From Candidatus Methanophagaceae archaeon GoMg1 (GTDB lineage: Archaea; Halobacteriota; Syntropharchaeia; Alkanophagales; Methanospirareceae): 34,500 bases of DNA. The translations under genes and the position numbers were made by a program. Below are positions 7,605-15,035 of the stretch, in pieces. The stretch covers positions 4,899 through 39,398 of the forward strand of contig QBUL01000180.1 in NCBI GenBank assembly GCA_013180605.1. The letters run 5' to 3'. Under the pieces are notes generated by a model, which ran no database searches, had not been told where the DNA came from, and saw only the letters and a program-made list of their open reading frames with translations. How positions within the stretch are numbered: the stretch's first letter is position 1; every line of letters starts with the position of its first letter.

Positions 7605-8873
7605 ATGCCCTTAGAGATAAAAGATGTGGATGCGCATTACGGGAGCACGAAAATACTGGATAGCATTAATTTTAGTGCATCTCACGGCGAACTCATGGGG
7701 ATCATCGGTCCGAACGGCTCAGGAAAGACGACTTTGCTGCGAACAATCAGTCGTATCTTGAAGCCAAAGGTAGGAGCAATATTGTTAGAGGGCAGGGACG
7801 TGCAGGGAATGAAGGACCGTGAATTTTCAAGAAATTTCGCTGCTGTGCCACAAGATACAACGATAAATTTTGATTTCTCTGCTCTGGATATCGTGATTAT
7901 GGGCAGAAGTCCTCATCTGGGTAGGTTAGAGCTGGAGACTGAGAAAGACATAGAAATAGCGAGGAGGAGTATGGAACTTACCAACTGCTGGCGGCTCGCG
8001 GAAAGACCGATTACGGAATTGAGCGGTGGTGAGCGACAGCTTGTTATAATTGCAAGAGCGCTTACGCAAGAGCCTAAGGTATTGCTTTTAGATGAGCCTA
8101 CTTCTCACCTCGACATCAAGTATCAAATAGAAATAATGGGCCTTCTGAAAAGATTGACTTCGGAGGAAAAGCTGATTGTTATTGCGGTTATCCATGACCT
8201 CAATTTAGCTGCACGGTATTGCGACCGCTTAGTATTATTGCATAAAGGAAAAATTGTTTCTTTAGGCACGCAAGCCCAGGTATTAACTGCTGAAAATATA
8301 AAAAATACCTTCGGTGCTGATGTCATTGTTAAAAAGCATGCATTAACTAACCAGTGCTACGTATCGCCCGTACCTTCTCCTTTAAAACATGAAAATAAAA
8401 ATGAAGCAGGTCGTGTTACAATACATCTTATCTGTGGAGGTGGAGAAGGCGCATCGCTAATGCATGAACTCTCTGTGAAAGGCTACAGCGTGACTGCGGG
8501 TGTGGTTAATCTGCTGGACACCGACTACGAAGTTGCTAAGCTCTTGAACATCCCCATAGTAACAGAAGCTCCTTTTTCTCCGATAACGCAAGAAGTTTTT
8601 CAAGCGCATTTAACGCTGGCGGATAAAGCGAATATGGTCGTATTATGCAATATCCCTTTTGGTTCAGGCAATTTAAAGAATCTTGAAGTGGCTGAGGCGG
8701 CATTGAAAAGAAAGAAAGCGTTGGTAGTGTTTGACACCACAAACATCGAGAAGAGGGATTTTACAAATGGCGAAGCGGCTAAACGATTCATCGCATTGAA
8801 AAACAAAGGTGCATTGACGGTTAAGAATGAAGAGGAAGTGCTTAAAATTACCAGACAAGTATTCAAAGACTAG
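7605..8873 (+). CDS. btuD: Corrinoid ABC transporter ATPase BtuD with C-terminal extension
   Basis: A 422-aa ATPase that powers BtuC. The N-terminal 260 residues are a complete ABC domain: Walker A GPNGSGKTT (about 35-43), Q-loop AAVPQDTTINFDF, signature LSGGERQ, Walker B VLLLDEPTSHLD, and H-loop VIHDLN. Residues about 270-422 form an extra domain opening with VTIHLICGGGEGASLMHELS and containing LADKANMVVLCNIPFGSGN; it looks like a small nucleotide- or ligand-binding alpha/beta domain. As I recall, several archaeal BtuD-type ATPases carry such an extension, so it may sense corrinoid, but that is inference. The start ATG lies 62 bp after btuC and the ribosome binding site is weak. The stop at 8873 is followed by a promoter region. 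Confidence 0.88.
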   Translation: MPLEIKDVDAHYGSTKILDSINFSASHGELMGIIGPNGSGKTTLLRTISRILKPKVGAILLEGRDVQGMKDREFSRNFAAVPQDTTINFDFSALDIVIMGRSPHLGRLELETEKDIEIARRSMELTNCWRLAERPITELSGGERQLVIIARALTQEPKVLLLDEPTSHLDIKYQIEIMGLLKRLTSEEKLIVIAVIHDLNLAARYCDRLVLLHKGKIVSLGTQAQVLTAENIKNTFGADVIVKKHALTNQCYVSPVPSPLKHENKNEAGRVTIHLICGGGEGASLMHELSVKGYSVTAGVVNLLDTDYEVAKLLNIPIVTEAPFSPITQEVFQAHLTLADKANMVVLCNIPFGSGNLKNLEVAEAALKRKKALVVFDTTNIEKRDFTNGEAAKRFIALKNKGALTVKNEEEVLKITRQVFKD

Positions 8874-8950
8874 TGGAAATCGAGATGTGTATTTGTATTA
8901 TGTTGCGGAGTATCTTGAGTTATAATTATAAAATTGGGCAGGAAATATGT

Positions 8951-9064
8951 ATGAATGTTGATATAGATATAGAAAAATCGGCGGGACCTTCAACCGTTGT
9001 GCTTGTTACGCTGGAGGAGGAAAAAATGGAAATGCTGAAGAAATTGGTTAAAAGAGATGTTTAA
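8951..9064 (+). CDS. Possible 37-aa small protein
   Basis: The ATG at 8951 lies about 25 bp after a TATA-like sequence (8921-8930), the spacing expected of a leaderless archaeal transcript. The product is acidic at the start (MNVDIDIEKSAGPS), then hydrophobic (TVVLVTLEEEK) and basic at the end. A longer form from GTG 8871 is possible but reads poorly. No homology is recognised and no second copy exists in the window. It may be chance. Confidence 0.25.
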   Translation: MNVDIDIEKSAGPSTVVLVTLEEEKMEMLKKLVKRDV

Positions 9065-9100
9065 GTTGTGGGTAGGGTATTGTAAGCGCAATGGTTACCC

Positions 9101-9150
9101 ATTTGGGTTATAACTGTTATCAAAAATTTGAAAATAGAAACCTTTATATA
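9101..9150 (+). promoter_or_regulatory. Promoter of the cobalt-transport operon with GTTATAAC palindrome
   Basis: ATTTGGGTTATAACTGTTA at 9101-9119 contains the perfect palindrome GTTATAAC. It is followed by TGAAAATAGAAA (a BRE-like purine stretch) and the TATA box CTTTATATA at about 9142-9150. The same ordered blocks occur at 15036-15083 upstream of the first CobN-like gene. The TATA box lies about 75 bp before the cbiM start, so the message would have a leader of about 50 nt. The palindrome may be a regulator site shared by the two operons; the regulator is unknown. Confidence 0.65.
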
Positions 9151-9223
9151 CGTCTAACCTGCTATCTACTCATAAAATGAAGAAAGGGGATGAAAAAAGA
9201 AGTACAGAGGTGATAAAAAAAAC

Positions 9224-9871
9224 ATGCATATATCTGATGGTGTTCTGTCGGCACCGGTGTTGGCTGCGGGATGGATAATAACCGCAATTTTTATAGCGTT
9301 AGCGATTTGGTGGAGCAAAAAGAAAGGAATAGAAGTGGAGATGATACCAAAGTTATCCGTGATGACAGCGGTATTTTTTGTCGTTTGTCTTGTTCATATA
9401 CCAATAGGACCGACTTGCGTGCACTTTATGCTCGATGGTTTACTTGGGATAATGCTTGGAATACTTTCATATCCCGCTTTTTTCATCGGACTTGTCCTCC
9501 AAGCGTTTCTTTTTCAGTTTGGAGGGGTAACAACTATCGGGATAAATACGGTGAATGTGGGGATACCCGCATTGATTGCTTATGTCATATTTCAGAGAGG
9601 AATGAAGTCAGAGCTGTTATCGTCGAGGAGGGGATTTTCAGCGGGGGTATTTGGCGCTATTGCAGGAGGAGTTGCAGTGCTTCTGGTTGCGGTTTTCACT
9701 GCTGGTGCTCTTATTGCCAGTGGTGAGCAATTTACCGGAGTTGCAGTCGCACTTGTAGTCACACACATTCCCGTAATGATAATAGAAGCAGCAGTTGTTG
9801 GTTCTGTCGTTGCTTTTCTGGCAAGAGTTAAACCAGAGCTGATAGGAAATTTAGGGGGTGATAAGAAATGA
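9224..9871 (+). CDS. cbiM: Cobalt ECF transporter substrate-binding membrane subunit CbiM
   Basis: A 215-aa membrane protein whose N-terminus MHISDGVLSAPVLAAGWI is the hallmark of CbiM/NikM: the free N-terminal Met-His and a later His are known to chelate the metal in this family. Seven or so hydrophobic segments follow, with HIPIGPTCVHFMLDGLLGI and FGGVTTIGINTVNVGIPAL as conserved blocks. It is the substrate-specific S-component that works with CbiQ and CbiO. Cobalt rather than nickel is inferred from the cobalamin genes all around; the sequence alone cannot settle this. The ribosome binding site AGGTGAT lies 9 bp before the ATG. The next gene overlaps by 4 bp (ATGA), so this is an operon. 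Confidence 0.93.
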   Translation: MHISDGVLSAPVLAAGWIITAIFIALAIWWSKKKGIEVEMIPKLSVMTAVFFVVCLVHIPIGPTCVHFMLDGLLGIMLGILSYPAFFIGLVLQAFLFQFGGVTTIGINTVNVGIPALIAYVIFQRGMKSELLSSRRGFSAGVFGAIAGGVAVLLVAVFTAGALIASGEQFTGVAVALVVTHIPVMIIEAAVVGSVVAFLARVKPELIGNLGGDKK

Positions 9872-10329
9872 AAAGAAAGTTCGTTGCTATTTTAGCTCTG
9901 CTTTTAGTGCTCTCCTGCGTAAGCATAAGTGAAGTGAGTGCCCACCGTTTGTTAATAGACCATGAAATAGGAGAAATAGGGATAAAAGCTTATTTTGAAG
10001 GTGGGAGCCCCTGTCGAGATGCAAACGTAAAAGTATATGATAATGAAGGCAATTTATATCTGGAAGGCGTAACAGACGACAAAGGGAAGTTTGGGTTTCC
10101 TCCGAAGATAGGCATGGAAGAATACACGGTGGCTGTTGATGCAGTTCACATGCCTGGTCATAAAGCAGAAACGGTGATAAACCTGAGTCAAGCAGCAGCG
10201 GGTGCTGGTAGTGCTGGTGGAACAGAAATGCCGTTATACACGAGAGTTATCGCAGGATTTGGGTATATAATTGGTTTAGCGGGAGCTGCAATGGTGTATA
10301 TGAACTGGAGGCGGGACAAAAAAATATGA
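9868..10329 (+). CDS. NikL/CbiN-like exported partner of CbiM
   Basis: A 153-aa protein with a signal peptide (residues about 1-25, ending near EVSAHR), an extracytoplasmic beta-rich domain (about 26-105), a short Ala/Gly linker and one membrane helix (about 125-145) followed by RRDKKI. The domain resembles carboxypeptidase-regulatory-type folds (ANVKVYDNEGNLYLEGVTDDKGKFGF). This layout fits the accessory proteins NikL or CbiN that sit beside the M-subunit in nickel/cobalt ECF transporters and load metal onto it. The His right after the likely cleavage site (AHRLLIDHEIGE) is typical of NikL. The start overlaps the cbiM stop. Assignment to the group is fairly safe; the metal is inferred. Confidence 0.75.
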   Translation: MKRKFVAILALLLVLSCVSISEVSAHRLLIDHEIGEIGIKAYFEGGSPCRDANVKVYDNEGNLYLEGVTDDKGKFGFPPKIGMEEYTVAVDAVHMPGHKAETVINLSQAAAGAGSAGGTEMPLYTRVIAGFGYIIGLAGAAMVYMNWRRDKKI

Positions 10330-10375
10330 AGGGAGATAAAAAGACGGGAGTGGTAAGTAGATATTTTTAAAAAAA

Positions 10376-10383
10376 AGGAGGTG
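10376..10383 (+). promoter_or_regulatory. Very strong ribosome binding site
   Basis: AGGAGGTG is a near-perfect anti-16S match 11 bp before the ATG at 10395. It follows a run of A residues and suggests that the helical His-bearing protein is made in larger amounts than its operon partners. Confidence 0.6.
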
Positions 10384-10394
10384 AAAAAAAGAAT

Positions 10395-11126
10395 ATGAAC
10401 ACGAAAAGAATGGTTGGAATTGTTGCAGTGGCAATAGCAATGCTGTTGGTCATAACGAGCGCTTCGCCAGTCATGGCGCAAGATGTATCCACATTGGTGG
10501 AAAAAATAGACAAAAATATGGCGGAGCTTAAAGAAGCCGCAGAGGTCATGCACGAGGAGACGAAAGTGATCATCCATGGTGTCGAAGGTATGCCGGATGA
10601 AATGAAAGCTACGGCTAAGACAGTTCATCTGAGCAGCCACGCTCTCAAGCACATTGAGGTTTATATGGAAAGCTATATCGGGAAGCTTGACACCTATAAA
10701 GCCGAGCCTGAGAAGAACAAAGCAAAAATGTTGGTTACTGTGGGAAAAATCGAAGCACTTCGGAAACTGTATCAAGACACTATAGATGCAGGTGACTTTG
10801 TAACTACTATGAGGTTGCCGGTTACAGGTAAATCGCCGTATGACTTGATACATGTACTTATAGAGAACCCGGATGTCCAGGCATCACCGGAAGCCATAAG
10901 TGCTGCAGGCGATGTACACACTGCTGTGCATGATCTCGACGATGCAGCCCAAGCTATGAGGCTCAATTTAGAAGAACTTGAACATGCATTAGCAGAACTT
11001 GAAGAACCAACGACAGCAGCAGCAGCAGCGCCGACACCCGCACCGAAAGCGCCGGGATTCGAAGCAGTATTCGCAATTGCAGGTATTTTAGCAGTTGCCT
11101 ACATGGTGTTTAGAAGGAACAGGTGA
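10395..11126 (+). CDS. Surface-anchored helical His-bearing protein with PGF-CTERM tail
   Basis: A 243-aa exported protein of no family I recognise. Residues 1-28 are a signal peptide (ending near SPVMAQ). Residues about 30-200 are strongly helical and coiled-coil-like and carry nine histidines in short segments such as VHLSSHALKHIE, VMHEETKVIIHG and DVHTAVHDLDD. An Ala/Pro/Thr linker leads to PGFEAVFAIAGILAVAYMVF plus a basic end, the PGF-CTERM signal that places it on the outer face of the membrane. It sits inside the cobalt ECF operon, between the CbiM partner and cbiQ, where other lineages encode metal-delivery proteins. A cobalt-capturing role is a reasonable inference from place and His content, not something the sequence proves. 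The strong ribosome binding site supports the start. Confidence 0.8.
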   Translation: MNTKRMVGIVAVAIAMLLVITSASPVMAQDVSTLVEKIDKNMAELKEAAEVMHEETKVIIHGVEGMPDEMKATAKTVHLSSHALKHIEVYMESYIGKLDTYKAEPEKNKAKMLVTVGKIEALRKLYQDTIDAGDFVTTMRLPVTGKSPYDLIHVLIENPDVQASPEAISAAGDVHTAVHDLDDAAQAMRLNLEELEHALAELEEPTTAAAAAPTPAPKAPGFEAVFAIAGILAVAYMVFRRNR

Positions 11127-11157
11127 TTACTGCTATAAATAAACAATTTTTCCCTTA

Positions 11158-11178
11158 TTTTTTTTTTGGGGGGGGGGG
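11158..11178 (+). terminator. T10 tract followed by G11 tract
   Basis: Ten T residues (11158-11167) are followed directly by eleven G residues (11168-11178), 32 bp after the stop of the His-bearing protein gene. An oligo-T run on the coding strand is the usual archaeal intrinsic termination signal, so partial termination before cbiQ is plausible. The G-run is unusual and may be prone to length change or sequencing error. Confidence 0.45.
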
Positions 11179-11238
11179 AAAAGCAGAGGTAGAGCATGGG
11201 TGCTTCAATGGCATATATTTGGAGGAAGGTGAAGAGAA

Positions 11239-12015
11239 ATGATAGAATATCCCGAGATAGACAGGTATGCATCGCTTGATTCGCCGATGCATCGCTTTGA
11301 CCCGAGAGCAAAAGTAATTGCCTTCCTTTTTCTTATTTTTTCTATCGTTCTCCTCAATGATTTAAAGCTTGTTCTTATTGGCTTTATCGTTTCTATCCTC
11401 TTTCTCATCGCTTCAAAACTACCGTTTCATTTTGTTATTCAGCATTTGAAAGGGGTCTCTTTATTTATCCTCCCTTTTCTTGTCATTATGCCCTTTACAG
11501 TGAAAGGGAATGAAATCTTCAGCTTCTACGCTATAAAAGTGACCTACGAAGGTTTAAGATATGGTATTTTAGTAGTTCTAAAGGCTTTTTCTGCGGTTAT
11601 GCTCATTTTCCCGATGATTGCGACCACGAAGTTCGAAACGACGCTGAAAGCACTGGATAAGTTAAAGGTACCGAATATTCTCGTCCAGATGCTTATGTTT
11701 ACGTATCGCTACCTCTTTGTTTTTGTGAATGTGTTCCAAAGGTTATTGATCGCGATGGAATCAAGAGGGTTCAAACTGGGAACTAGTTCATACGCATTGA
11801 GAACGATAGGTAACGCGCTGGGAATGCTTTTTGTTCGAAGTTACGAGAGGGCAGAACGCGTATATTTGGCAATGCGGTCACGCGGATATGCGGGGAGCCA
11901 GAAGACGCTGGTGGGATTTAAAATGTGTACGAAGGACTATGTATTGGCAGTTTTTATTATTGCGTTTGCGGTTTGTTTGCATATAGTTTGTTATGCAGGA
12001 GTAGGAGTGGTGTGA
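11239..12015 (+). CDS. cbiQ: Cobalt ECF transporter transmembrane coupling subunit CbiQ
   Basis: A 258-aa membrane protein of the CbiQ/EcfT family, which couples ATP hydrolysis in CbiO to CbiM. Five or six hydrophobic segments are visible. The two coupling helices carry the family Ala-Arg-Gly-type motifs: AMESRGFKLG near residue 170 and AMRSRGYAG near residue 210. The N-terminus SPMHRFDPRAKVIAFL is typical. The ribosome binding site (GGAGGAAGGTGA) fits the ATG at 11239. It is followed 6 bp later by cbiO, and the M-accessory genes lie upstream, so the order is the usual one of the operon with one extra gene inserted. Confidence 0.93.
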   Translation: MIEYPEIDRYASLDSPMHRFDPRAKVIAFLFLIFSIVLLNDLKLVLIGFIVSILFLIASKLPFHFVIQHLKGVSLFILPFLVIMPFTVKGNEIFSFYAIKVTYEGLRYGILVVLKAFSAVMLIFPMIATTKFETTLKALDKLKVPNILVQMLMFTYRYLFVFVNVFQRLLIAMESRGFKLGTSSYALRTIGNALGMLFVRSYERAERVYLAMRSRGYAGSQKTLVGFKMCTKDYVLAVFIIAFAVCLHIVCYAGVGVV

Positions 12016-12021
12016 AGAAGA

Positions 12022-12936
12022 ATGAGAAAAGAAGCGATAACCATAAGGAACCTCTGTTACACTTATCCCGACGGTACAAAAGTGTTGGAAGATGTAAGTT
12101 TGGAAGTGTATGAGGGCGAAAGAATTGCGATAGTGGGACCGAACGGAGCAGGCAAAACGACTCTTTTGCTGCATCTTAATGGAATACTACGTGGTAGTGA
12201 TGGACAGGTAGACGTGTTCGGTAAGAGCGTGGACAAGGTGAAAAGAGAAGAAATAATAAAGGATGTGGGTATTGTTTTTCAGGACCCGGATGACCAGTTG
12301 TTCATGCCCACGCTATTCGATGACTTAGCTTTTGGTCCGATAAACATGGGTTTAAAAGAAGATGAGGTGCGGGAGCGAGTAGAAAAAACCATTTTGTCGC
12401 TTGGACTCATGGGTTATGAGAACAGGTGTCCACATCATCTCAGTGGTGGCGAGAAGAAAAAAGCAGCGCTGGCTGCGGTTATGTCCATGGAGCCGAGGAT
12501 ACTGGTGCTTGACGAGCCGACTGCCAATCTCGACCCGAAGAGCCGTGCAGAGTTGATAAAAATAGTGAAGGACCTGAACGAACGAGAAGGGATTACCGTG
12601 ATAATGGCGACGCATGACGTAAATGCTGTCCCGGCACTTGCCGACCGTGTGTTCGTGCTGAACAAGCGGGTGATTGCGGAAGGCACGGCACAGGAAATAT
12701 TTTCGGATGGCGACCTGATGAATGCGAACAATCTGGGGGTGCCCGAAGTGTTCAAGCTGTTTGAAGTGCTGCGGTGTTTTGGCTACAACTGCGAAGAGCT
12801 GCCGCTGTCAATAGACGAAGCGATTGAACACCTGACGAGGACGGTGGAGGTTAATGGTGGGCACATTCATCTGCATATCCACGAGCATACACATGACGAG
12901 GTGAAGAAATTGAGGAGTAAGTATGAGCACCATTAA
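12022..12936 (+). CDS. cbiO: Cobalt ECF transporter ATPase CbiO with His-rich tail
   Basis: A 304-aa ABC ATPase. Walker A is GPNGAGKTT (about residues 39-47), the Q-loop region reads GIVFQDPDDQLFMPT (typical of ECF ATPases), the signature is LSGGEKKKAALA, Walker B is ILVLDEPTANLDP, and the H-loop is ATHDVNAV. It energises CbiM-CbiQ. The last 30 residues are an added His-rich tail (GGHIHLHIHEHTHDE and a closing YEHH) that could bind cobalt or nickel at the cytosolic face as a sensor or buffer; that is inference. The ATG follows cbiQ by 6 bp. A T-rich stretch (CTTTTCTTTTTT, about 12938-12949) after the stop could end the transcript. Confidence 0.92.
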   Translation: MRKEAITIRNLCYTYPDGTKVLEDVSLEVYEGERIAIVGPNGAGKTTLLLHLNGILRGSDGQVDVFGKSVDKVKREEIIKDVGIVFQDPDDQLFMPTLFDDLAFGPINMGLKEDEVRERVEKTILSLGLMGYENRCPHHLSGGEKKKAALAAVMSMEPRILVLDEPTANLDPKSRAELIKIVKDLNEREGITVIMATHDVNAVPALADRVFVLNKRVIAEGTAQEIFSDGDLMNANNLGVPEVFKLFEVLRCFGYNCEELPLSIDEAIEHLTRTVEVNGGHIHLHIHEHTHDEVKKLRSKYEHH

Positions 12937-12983
12937 ACTTTTCTTTTTTAGAACCCAGACAAAAAATATGGAGGTGAGGAGAA

Positions 12984-13724
12984 ATGGCAGAGATAAGTAA
13001 CCTTGTTACAGTAGGTGTGCTTATAGGCGTAGCAATTCTAGCATTAAAAACAGGCTTAGGATGCGGTTTCGCCAGTTTAAAGAGAAGGGAGATTGTTTAC
13101 ATAGCGTTTATTTATTTTAGCGCCTCTATCGTCCTTAGCTATTTAGTGGGGGTTATCGCTTTGGATGTAACGCAAAATATACTTGCAACAGGTGTTATAA
13201 TGCATCTTATCATCGCAACAGGACTCATGTATTTCGGTATAAAAACGAAGAGGGAATGGCTTTCTTATGGCAATGACCTTTCAAGGAAAACTTTCCTATT
13301 GCTCTCTGTTCCATGCCCGGTATGTTTAACAGCGACATTTTTAGCTTGTTTGATGCTATCTCAGCTCACCGACATCAGCAACCTGTGGATAGGTACCCTA
13401 GTGGGCGTGATCTTCTTTATCGGTGTATGCTTCTTTTCATTTGCGGTTTCTTCAATCGCAAGGGTTTTCAAAATCAAAAACCCTTCCACACTTGGAACGG
13501 TTATGTTATTATTTGGTCTATTTTACCTTTTATCGCCTTTAATAATCCCTGCATATATTCAGGCTCAAAGCATTCCAATCCCTAAGTTCTCGGTAGATTA
13601 TCACAAGATTTTTATTTCATTCTTAGTGATGACCTTTCTTATAGGGCTTGGATTTTTAATGGATAAGCATAAAAGATTGAAGAAGAAAAAAGGGGGCGAA
13701 ACATGGATGCATCTTCAGGAATAA
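12984..13724 (+). CDS. DUF2162 family polytopic membrane protein
   Basis: A 246-aa protein with about seven or eight membrane helices and a basic cytosolic end (KHKRLKKKKGG). It matches what I recall of DUF2162, annotated as a predicted transporter in methanogens and found next to MotA/ExbB-like, DUF2149 and CobN genes. A pair of cysteines, Cys111 and Cys114 in VPCPVCL, lies at the start of a helix, and LGCGFASL occurs near residue 28; paired cysteines could bind metal or form a disulfide. The ribosome binding site GGAGGTGAGG (about 12970-12979) is strong. The 3' end overlaps the next gene by 22 bp, so the two are translated together. Substrate unknown; metal or tetrapyrrole movement is a guess from context. 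Confidence 0.78.
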   Translation: MAEISNLVTVGVLIGVAILALKTGLGCGFASLKRREIVYIAFIYFSASIVLSYLVGVIALDVTQNILATGVIMHLIIATGLMYFGIKTKREWLSYGNDLSRKTFLLLSVPCPVCLTATFLACLMLSQLTDISNLWIGTLVGVIFFIGVCFFSFAVSSIARVFKIKNPSTLGTVMLLFGLFYLLSPLIIPAYIQAQSIPIPKFSVDYHKIFISFLVMTFLIGLGFLMDKHKRLKKKKGGETWMHLQE

Positions 13725-14320
13725 TCGGGGCAATGTTCATGATTTCGAACTCGCTGCTCTATCCCGTAATTATTATACTGCTTGGGCTGGTGGCATGGTC
13801 GATTATTTCCATCGGGCAGTTTTTGTCAGAATATGCATCGAGAAGCAGGGATATAACTAAGCTAAAGGCGGGATGTAGTGATGCAACGAAATGTATCCAG
13901 GAGCGAGATTACAAAAAAGCCGCAGAAGCTCTGAAGACAAGTGGCTCTAATGACCTACTCAGAGATTTTTTAGATGACATTGCAGAATGTCTAAAAGAAA
14001 ACAAATTCTCGGTCGAGGTAGAGAAGCTGCTTCAGGACTATGAACTAAGGATAACAAGAGAGCTTGAAAAGGCGAGGTTGGTGGTAAAGCTGGGACCTAT
14101 GTTCGGCTTGATGGGCACATTGATACCGTTAGGACCCGCGCTAATGGGGCTCTCAACAGGAGATATCCAGCAGCTTGTAACTAATATGGTTGTTGCATTT
14201 AGCACTACGGTTCTCGGGCTTCTTACCGGTGGTATAGCATATGCAATCTTAATAGTCAAAAAGAGATGGTACACGCAGGATTTGAGTGATATGGAATACG
14301 TGGTGGAGATGTTAAGATAA
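13703..14320 (+). CDS. MotA/TolQ/ExbB-like proton channel subunit
   Basis: A 205-aa membrane protein with the ExbB/TolQ layout: one helix near the N-terminus (about residues 12-36), a large cytosolic loop, then two helices close together (about 130-152 and 162-186). The segment LVVKLGPMFGLMGTLIPLGPAL and the following AFSTTVLGLLTGGIAY are the signature of the MotA/TolQ/ExbB channel family, which uses ion flow to drive a partner protein. No TonB, outer-membrane receptor or flagellar gene is nearby. The partner here is probably the DUF2149 protein encoded next, and the driven machine probably the surface CobN-like proteins. Start ATG overlaps the DUF2162 gene; ribosome binding site AGGGGGCG. 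Confidence 0.85.
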   Translation: MDASSGIIGAMFMISNSLLYPVIIILLGLVAWSIISIGQFLSEYASRSRDITKLKAGCSDATKCIQERDYKKAAEALKTSGSNDLLRDFLDDIAECLKENKFSVEVEKLLQDYELRITRELEKARLVVKLGPMFGLMGTLIPLGPALMGLSTGDIQQLVTNMVVAFSTTVLGLLTGGIAYAILIVKKRWYTQDLSDMEYVVEMLR

Positions 14321-14321
14321 A

Positions 14322-14666
14322 ATGAGAAGGCGGAGAAGGCGGTTGATTTTGGATGATGATGAAGACCCGCTGGGTGGGGTGGCAAACCTGTTTGACGCCG
14401 CGATGGTCTTTGCCGTTGCACTGCTCATCGCACTCGTAATGTCAGCGAGTGTGCCGGAGCTCTTGAATCCAACTGCAGATATAACCGTGGTGAAGAATCC
14501 CGGAAAAGAGAACATGCAGGTGATTATCAAAAAAGGGCAGGAGATAAAGGTGATGAACATGACAGAAGAATTGGCGGGCGGTCAAGGTATGAAATTGGGA
14601 ACTGCATACCGGTTGGCAACCGGAGAGACAATATACGTGCCGGAAAATGCGACAGGGAAGAATTAA
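14322..14666 (+). CDS. DUF2149 protein, ExbD-like single-helix partner
   Basis: A 114-aa protein that starts one base after the ExbB-like stop. It has a basic cytosolic start (MRRRRRRLI), an acidic stretch DDDEDPLGGVANLFDAA, one membrane helix (about residues 24-46), and an outside domain of about 65 residues. This is the ExbD/TolR topology, and it fits DUF2149, which accompanies ExbB-like and CobN-like genes in methanogens (from memory). The acid residue before the helix (FDAAMVFAVALL) is in the position where ExbD has its key Asp. I infer that it transmits motor movement to the outside domain of the next genes' products. Confidence 0.78.
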   Translation: MRRRRRRLILDDDEDPLGGVANLFDAAMVFAVALLIALVMSASVPELLNPTADITVVKNPGKENMQVIIKKGQEIKVMNMTEELAGGQGMKLGTAYRLATGETIYVPENATGKN

Positions 14667-14736
14667 CTAACCCCTCAGCTTACACAACACTTTTTCTTTT
14701 TCACAAAAAACTTTTTTGCGAAGCAAAAGCCTTTAC

Positions 14737-14769
14737 AAAACTTTTAAGAAAAGTTTTATCAAAAACGCT
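14737..14769 (+). repeat. 33-bp repeat shared with 25915-25947
   Basis: AAAACTTTT, a 3-base loop, AAAAGTTTT and ATCAAAAACGCT occur here and at 25915-25947 with no other difference than the loop, which is AAG here and CTT there. The two loops are inverse complements, as if the hairpin tip had flipped. It belongs to family 2. Confidence 0.65.
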
Positions 14770-15035
14770 TCGCGGAAATACAAGTTTCTTTGGTAAAGCT
14801 TTCTTTTCTAAAGAAACATTCATGACCCATAGGGACATCCATGAGCATGAAAATAATAAAGTATTTTCATACCAAAGGTTTGTGCTAAAAGAAAAAGAAA
14901 TATGTTACGTCCGCTTCACTTTCCTTATTCCATCATACGTTTCAAAATTTCTTTCTCGCGGGAATCTCGTAGTTTCTCTTTTATCTTCCTCTGTACTATT
15001 ATGAGGATAAAGATGACCCCTTAACTTTGTTATCT

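Larger units (their letters stand above)
8874..9223 (+). other. 350-bp spacer between btuD and cbiM: regulatory, with one possible tiny gene
   Basis: Apart from the promoter at 9101-9150 and a possible 37-codon gene at 8951-9064, I see no gene here. A TATA-like TATAATTATA lies at 8921-8930, preceded by TTGAGTTATAA, which matches part of the motif in the two later promoters. The terminal stretch holds a purine-rich ribosome binding site (AGGTGAT, 9208-9214) for cbiM. I looked for a cobalamin riboswitch-like core and did not see one. Confidence 0.5.

Noticed and set aside
8874-9223. Cobalamin riboswitch before cbiM
   Set aside because: No B12-box-like core or paired arms were seen, and archaea are not known for this riboswitch; the promoter palindrome is a better candidate.
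10188-10853. 221-codon minus-strand frame across the cobalt operon
   Set aside because: Cys/His/Phe-rich shadow of two supported genes.
14822-15004. 60-codon frame in the spacer before CobN1
   Set aside because: Phe/Leu/Ser-rich chance composition, no ribosome binding site, partly within repeats, no second copy.
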